The position numbers and the translations under genes were made by a program. A model generated the notes under the pieces. The model was not told where the DNA came from and searched no databases. It was given only the letters and a program-made list of their open reading frames with translations. A DNA stretch of 64,000 nucleotides, from NCBI GenBank assembly GCA_907163375.1, contig CAJQUW010006858.1:1-64000 (forward strand), written 5' to 3'. Each line of letters opens with the position of its first letter. The stretch's first letter is position 1. Source of the DNA: Prostheceraeus crozeri. Taxonomy: Eukaryota; Platyhelminthes; Polycladida; Euryleptidae. Of the stretch, positions 59,166 to 64,000 are shown in pieces.

Positions 59166-60655
59166 CCTCTACCTATCTAAGAGCTGCCAGGAACTGAGGG
59201 CCATTCTGTTGGTTTCCATTGATCATAAAAGTTTGAAGCGGATTTTTTTACACCTCGGATGCCCTTCCTGACAGGCAACCCTCCCCATTTATCCGGGCTT
59301 GGGACCGGCTGTTTCTCGGTCAGAGCAGGCACACGTACTCCAGCTGCATCCTTTTTAGGGGGTACAGGGGAACCAGTAGCCGGGCTTCTAACCCGTACAA
59401 AGCAGCCCCGACCGGTACTTAAGGCTGGGTTAAGTCCCCACAACAAATATCGATGGTAACCAACAGCCTATTCAGTTAGATATCTGCCAATCCTCAAGAT
59501 TATATTGACTGTCAATCCATTGATTTAGAGTTGTGTATACAAATTAAGAAGACTGATGGTACCAATATTGATTCAACTAAGGATAAAGTGGAATTGACAA
59601 ATCTTCCTATTGCCAGTCTGTTCTCAGATGTGTATCTAATGTTGAATGACAAACAGATTGAAGGAGGGGATCGAGCATATCCATATGGAGCATACATACA
59701 TACAATGACGCAATTTCAAAAGCAAGCTAAACAGTCACACTTGCAAGTTTCTGGGTGGTATGATGATCAGCAAGGGAAATTTGATGATGTCTCAAATACA
59801 GGGTTAAAAAGACGAATGGATTTAACAGCTGATTCAAAGGAATTATACTTGAAAGGACCTGTCTATCTTGATTTCCTTCGTCAATCTAGATATCTGCTAT
59901 CACAGGTTAAAATGCAAATAAAATTTATTTGTGCAAATCCTGAGTTCGCGTTAATGGCTTTTGGAGCTACAAACTATCAAATCAACATAAGTAATGCCGT
60001 GCTCAATGTAAAGCGAGTAACAATGAACCCGTCAGTTATCAACGAGCATGCGACAGGATTGAGGAAAAACAATGCAATATATCCAGTTGATCAGTGTGTT
60101 GACAAACTTCACAATTAGTGCGGGATCATCCTCACATGCCTACCCAAATCAAATCTTTTTCCCACTACAATGCCAAAGGCGGTGTATATCACATTTGTGG
60201 AAAATGAGGCATTCGCTGGTGCTTTTGAAAGGAATCCATTCAATTTCCAACACTTTAATGTTAGCAAACTAGCACTCTACCAGGATGGGAAATTTGTATC
60301 TTGCAAAGCATATGAGCCTAATTTCAAAGATGGCAAATTCGCACGTGAATATGGCTCTACTTTCACCGCCCTCAACATGTTTAATACAGATGATTTAAAT
60401 GGAATTACAATGGATATGTACAAGAATGGCTACTTCTTCATTATGTACAATCTCACAGCAGATGCAGATCTAGGTGGTGAAAGCGTAGGAGTTACAAAGC
60501 CTGGAAATCTACGACTGGAGGTATCATTTGAGTCGACTCAAATGAAAGGTGACTAGTCACCTTTGAAGAAAAAAATTTTCTTGTCTCATTTACGCTATCT
60601 ATGATAGCAAAGTTGAGATAACAAGAATGAGAGACATGACTGTCAGCTATCAGAG

Positions 60656-61120
60656 ATGAGTAACTTAAGCAACATAGAAATCTTGAGGAAAATGAGGAAA
60701 GCTCATCCCTACTCCAAGACAATATTTCTCAATGTCTTTTCTAGAGATAATTTACCTGATTCAATTCCTTTCTGTCCTTGTTCGCTTATCATCAATACGG
60801 ATACCAACAATCTTCCCGGAAAACATTGGATTGCTGTATACATCAATCGTTGTAAAGTGGCCGAATACTTTGACTCTCTTATTCAACCTCGTTTACATGA
60901 TATCGCATTATGGATGAACAGGTTCTCCTGGACTGTTAGGAAAGTGACATCGTTCCCACTTCAAAGTAATACATCTCATGTGCGGTGGCTATCTACTCTA
61001 TTTTGTCAACGAGAGACCATTGAAAAATAACTGTAAAAGTGTTTTAGAACTATTTTCGAAGGACTGTGATAAAAATGATGTAATTCTTACTAAATATGTC
61101 GAAACAGTTTTGAAATAAAG
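60656..61120 (+). pseudogene. Adenain-like protease (second element, broken)
   Basis: Keeps GKHWIAVYINRCKVAEYFDS (His-Trp and the acidic residue) and the layout of the first element's protease, in the same place after the capsid gene. A poly(A)-type AATAAA lies at 61114-61119. Broken, about one break. Confidence 0.7.
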
Positions 61121-61204
61121 TTTTATGTTGTATCATTAACTTGCTCCCTTTTTCCAAAACAAGGGTTTATAAGGAAAACAAAAACATATTCATATTTCAT
61201 TATC

Positions 61205-61930
61205 TATTCACATATATACAAAATCTACAATTTGGTTTCCATGAAACATTTTTTCAAATCACATATGATGGGAGGTACATCACTTATGTCTTTGATGCCG
61301 GTTTTCACAATCTTTCCATTATGGAACACATGATGCCTCTCCTCAAAGAGGGCATTATGCCAGACATGATAAGCTCCAATGGCCGCAGGTTTATGTATTT
61401 TATTATCGATGTAGCACTCTATATCTGCATGAATTACTAAAGGAGGACTTAGTTGATATTCCATGCTACTTGTTAGTACTTTTAGATATGAGGGCATTTT
61501 TTCTATTTGTGCTTTTTCACGAATGCAAAACTGGAAGTGTCGTTTTAGTGTTGTCTTATATGTGAATGACTGAGTGCATCTTTCTCAGAAGTATTTATGC
61601 CTTTTTAAAGTTCTCCTATACAATCTTGACAGCTTTGGAATTCCACAATAGTGTGCTGCTCCATTGTTTAGAACTAGCAAAATATTAGCCGTTTGCCTAC
61701 CAGTAAAGTTACTGTTGTATCGAACACCTTTGAGTCCATTTTCATAAAAGTGAAAGTTAATTTTGATATCATTATTTTTCTCAAATTTAGGAATGTCTTT
61801 GATTGATACTGGTGTGGAAATGCCTTCCATATTTAGCTCAGATGTCCACTTACTATATGATTTTATTTCATTCCTTGAAGAAGGCACTTCATTATAATGC
61901 AATATTGATAAACTGCATGTAGGAAGCAAT
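61205..61930 (-). pseudogene. TBP-like gene remnant (second element)
   Basis: Two minus-strand pieces correspond to the two TBP repeats. The upstream one has KINFHFYENGLKGVRYNSNF and GRQTANILLVLNNG, aligning with KIDLTTLHQQLPNSKYYPGR and QMLVVKMNNS. The downstream one has HKPAAIGAYHVWHNALFEER and VFHNGKIVKTGIKDISD, aligning with ELFPAALISCWLPVHVAIFH and IFHNSKVIITGLKS. Same position and orientation relative to the protease as in the first element. Broken. Confidence 0.6.
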
Positions 61931-62060
61931 CACTTGCTTTTGAATTAACATTAATGACAGCTCTAGAGTTTTTTAACTGCTTTGGTAGAGGAAATGATTG
62001 TCCACCTGACAGTATTGGACTTGTTATTACATTGAACTCTATATTTTATAATCATCTATA

Positions 62061-63455
62061 CGTAGTGACAAAAAGAATGAAACAAGTCCTGATATGAATA
62101 CTTATGACTTAAACTTGGTTGTACTGTACGTTTGTTTGTTGTTTGTAAAAGGAGAACTCGATTGCTTTACTCAAAAACATTTAATTTGATACTCATGATT
62201 TTATCAACTTAAGTTAGAAACGGGTGTGACCAACGCGAGCATCCAAACAGGCATCGATGCGTGAGGGCATGGATGAGCACAGTCGCTGGATGAATGCCAG
62301 GTCTAAGAGGTTCCACTGCTCGATCAGTCTGTCGGCCAACATCTTCAAAGACACTGGTGGGTGGTTGTACCTCTCCCTCACTCTGCGACCAAGTTCATCC
62401 CAGCAGTGCTCGATGGGGGTGAGGTCGGGAGAACGTGAGGGCCATTCCAAGGTTGGGATTCCATTGCTTGCTATCCTGTTAGAGACCACAGAAGCGCGAT
62501 GGGGCCTTGCGTTGTCATCCTGAAAAATCAATTGATTCGATGTCACTGCTGGAACCACGACCGGTGTCACGATCTCGTCGGCATATCGCTGTCCTGTCAA
62601 TGTTCCTTTCAATACGATTGCTGGTGTTTTTCCATTGTGCCAGATACCGGCCCAAACCATGACACTACCGCCGCCGTATCGGTCGTGTTCTTTGACGCAA
62701 CATGGAGCAAATCGTTCACTTGGCAAGCGATGAACACGGATCCGACCATCGTTGAAATTGAGAGTAAACCTCGATCCATCAGTCCAGAGCACACGTTCCC
62801 ACTGACTGTCACTCAACGACTGATGACCTTGACACCACGTCACTCGTCTCCTTCGATGTTCCAGGCTCAGCGGAATTCTCACAGCGGGTCGTCGAGACTG
62901 TACACCAGCTTCTCGCAATCTTCGATATGCAGTTCGAACGCTACAGGCAACGTTCCCAGCAACCTTCCAGTACACAATTAGCTTCGGGACGGACACAAAT
63001 CTGTTTCTTTTAGCAGCTAAAACTAAGCGTGCATCTGTCCGCTTGGATGTACCCTTGGTCTTCCTGATCCGTTCTTCTTTTCCATATTTCCTTCTGCTTT
63101 CCAACGACACCACCACCTCCATACAACGACCCTTGAAATTTTCAATTCTTTCGGAACAGTTGTAGAACTTTGCCCACAACGCATCATCCCAATTGCCATT
63201 CCTCTGGTAAAGTTATCGTGCGCCATTTCATAAGTCAAATCTGGTCAGCAGTAGGTGGTGATTCTGTTCAACTTCTAGCTGTTACTGTGATCAATATCAA
63301 ATTTTGAAATTTGATGGTCCTATATAATTTCCCTTATCATATGGAGTTCAATGGTGATACATAGAAAGCGAGATATCATCTCAAACCATAGAAAAAAATG
63401 AAACGAACTTCCATTCAAGTCAATGATAGTTGGTTTCATTATTTATGTCAGTGAG
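62061..63455. mobile_element. Tc1-like transposon
   Basis: Ends are imperfect inverted repeats (CGTAGTGACAAAAAGAATGA at the left; the right end reads inward CTCACTGACATAAATAATGA), each flanked by TATA so that TA is duplicated. 1.4 kb, one transposase gene on the minus strand. It lies just outside the remains of the second Polinton-like element. Confidence 0.85.
62214..63226 (-). pseudogene. Tc1-like transposase, DD34E, one frameshift
   Basis: The N-terminal HTH begins MAHDNFTRGMAIGMMRCGQS at 63226 and runs to GRPR; a frameshift between about 63060 and 63110 moves it to the frame of KRTDARLVLAAKRNRFVSVP, which stays open to 62214. Catalytic residues: VLWTDGSRFTL (first D), IFQDDNARPHRA (second D) and SRSPDLTPIEHCWDELGRR (E, 34 residues later). 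GGGSVMVWAGIW is the family signature. About 335 residues in total. Only the one break was seen. Confidence 0.88.
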
Positions 63456-63551
63456 TATATAATCCAATTGCTGCCCTTTCTCGTGAAGGCTTCAATATGA
63501 TTTATCAGACTATTTAGATGATCCTGAAACCAAGCATCATAGTCATAAATA
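63456..63551. other. Spacer between two Tc1/mariner-type elements
   Basis: About 100 bp of unique AT-rich sequence with no feature. Confidence 0.4.
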
Positions 63552-63553
63552 TA

Positions 63554-64000
63554 CAGTGCTATCAAAAAGTCCCTTTCCTATTTCAAATTAATGTAACTTT
63601 GATAATATTCAATTTTTTTGCACGGTTTAAAGACTGATTTGTAGCCAGAACGCTCAAGTTTTACCCTAAGTCATTTAATGTAATCAAATTTACAGAGAAA
63701 GTGAATCATGATATATCGAAATATGGCAAAATAAGGTAAATAACAGTACAACCAAGTACATTTGATATTATTTTCAATCTTATAGCTTTTTCAAACAAAC
63801 TGATTAGCAACTGATAGCAACAAACAAATTTGCGCACTATTGTTGGAATCAATAGAATCAATTACTTTTCTACAGTATCTCCATCATAATCAATGCAACG
63901 TCTTAGACGATCCTCGAAACAACTGTTTACTCTGTGCAGAATGTCTGAGTGAACATTCGGTGATTCTTCCACAATGGAAGTTTTCAGTTCATTCAAGTTG
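63554..64000 (-). mobile_element. Tc1/mariner-type element, cut by window end
   Basis: CAGTGCTATCAAAAAGTCCC after TA at 63552-63553 is a typical terminus of this superfamily. At the far end the minus frame gives NLNELKTSIVEESPNVHSDI and NSCFEDRLRRCIDYDGDTVE before a stop near 63866, the usual tail of such a transposase. The catalytic part lies beyond the window. Confidence 0.7.

Larger units (their letters stand above)
56075..59450 (-). mobile_element. Non-LTR retrotransposon (RTE-like), nearly full length
   Basis: About 3.4 kb on the minus strand. The 5' part near 59450 has GTGGGGACTTAACCCAGCC and a possible N-terminal frame (59446-59177). Then come an APE endonuclease, a reverse transcriptase and a cysteine-rich C-terminal segment, and a short repetitive 3' end (GATAAAGTAAAGTAAGTAAG near 56075-56095) as in RTE-type elements. 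It inserted in the capsid gene of the second Polinton-like element. No clear target duplication was seen. The clade assignment (RTE-like) is tentative. Confidence 0.8.
55988..60556 (+). pseudogene. Jelly-roll capsid candidate (second element), split by LINE
   Basis: Homologue of the 27631-28908 protein: the opening VLCFFDSPPHQTDIIS matches FCLFDQQAIQTDILS, and after the inserted LINE (56075-59450) the frame carries IEGGDRAYPYGAYIHTMTQF, KGPVYLDFLRQSRYLLS and LTADADLGGESVGV. Broken, about two to three breaks besides the LINE. Confidence 0.75.
50300..61930. mobile_element. Second Polinton-like element, decayed
   Basis: Homologues of the palindromic element's genes occur in a related order: basic protein, protein A, ATPase, protein C, integrase remnant, core-type protein, capsid candidate and protease on the plus strand, then a TBP-like remnant on the minus strand. 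An IAP-like gene leads the block. Termini and target duplication are not identified, and no PolB is seen. It is broken, with on the order of ten breaks besides a non-LTR insertion in the capsid gene. The ATPase frame is still open. Protein divergence from the first element is large, so it is a different family, not a decayed copy of it. Confidence 0.85.

Overview
The window is AT-rich metazoan DNA, most likely from a marine invertebrate. An echinoderm-like or hemichordate-like source is a guess from the mix of Polintons, Penelope-like, Harbinger, Tigger and Tc1/mariner elements. I found no host gene that I can defend. Nearly all recognisable coding capacity belongs to mobile elements, many of them nested in one another.

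Layout. 1-2110: tandem array with a unit of about 185 bp. 5100-7400: broken BEL/Pao pol fragment. 8982-10823: pogo/Tigger transposon with a MITE inside it. 11870-12670: broken Ty3/Gypsy pol fragment. 13991-14205: Penelope-like GIY-YIG piece. 14929-19320: decayed Tigger element split by a PIF/Harbinger element (15985-19107) whose transposase is open. 19519-42666: another pogo/Tigger element, split by a 21.4 kb Polinton (20898-42291) with a 6-bp target duplication. 42969-46290: Penelope-like and Tigger scraps and minisatellites. 50300-61930: a second, much more decayed relative of the Polinton, with a non-LTR retrotransposon inserted in its capsid gene. 62061-63455: Tc1-like element. 63554-64000: start of another Tc1/mariner-type element, cut by the window edge.

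The Polinton is the main object. It is a giant palindrome: two arms of about 9.6-10 kb, almost identical, meet at an 85-bp centre (30488-30572). Each arm carries a leader with a TATA box and a small intron, a conserved protein of unknown function, RING-like proteins, a DEDDh-type exonuclease, a basic membrane-active-type protein, an A32-like packaging ATPase, a retroviral-type integrase with chromodomain, a basic core-type protein, a jelly-roll capsid candidate of the F54H12.2-like family and an adenain-like protease. On the opposite strand each arm carries a protein with both repeats of TATA-binding protein (TBP) and one or two PC4-like proteins. A mariner element sits in the right arm only, which argues that the palindrome is real and not an assembly fold-back. 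No PolB gene is visible.

How the parts fit. ATPase, protease, capsid and basic core proteins would make and fill a particle. The integrase would insert the DNA, and its chromodomain may steer it to marked chromatin. The TBP-like and PC4-like proteins would give the element its own promoter-recognition factors, which fits the TATA boxes in front of several of its genes. The second element keeps a TBP-like remnant in the same place and orientation, so the trait belongs to the lineage. The palindrome and the missing PolB can both be explained if this is an integrated snap-back genome made of two copies of one genome half; this is inference.
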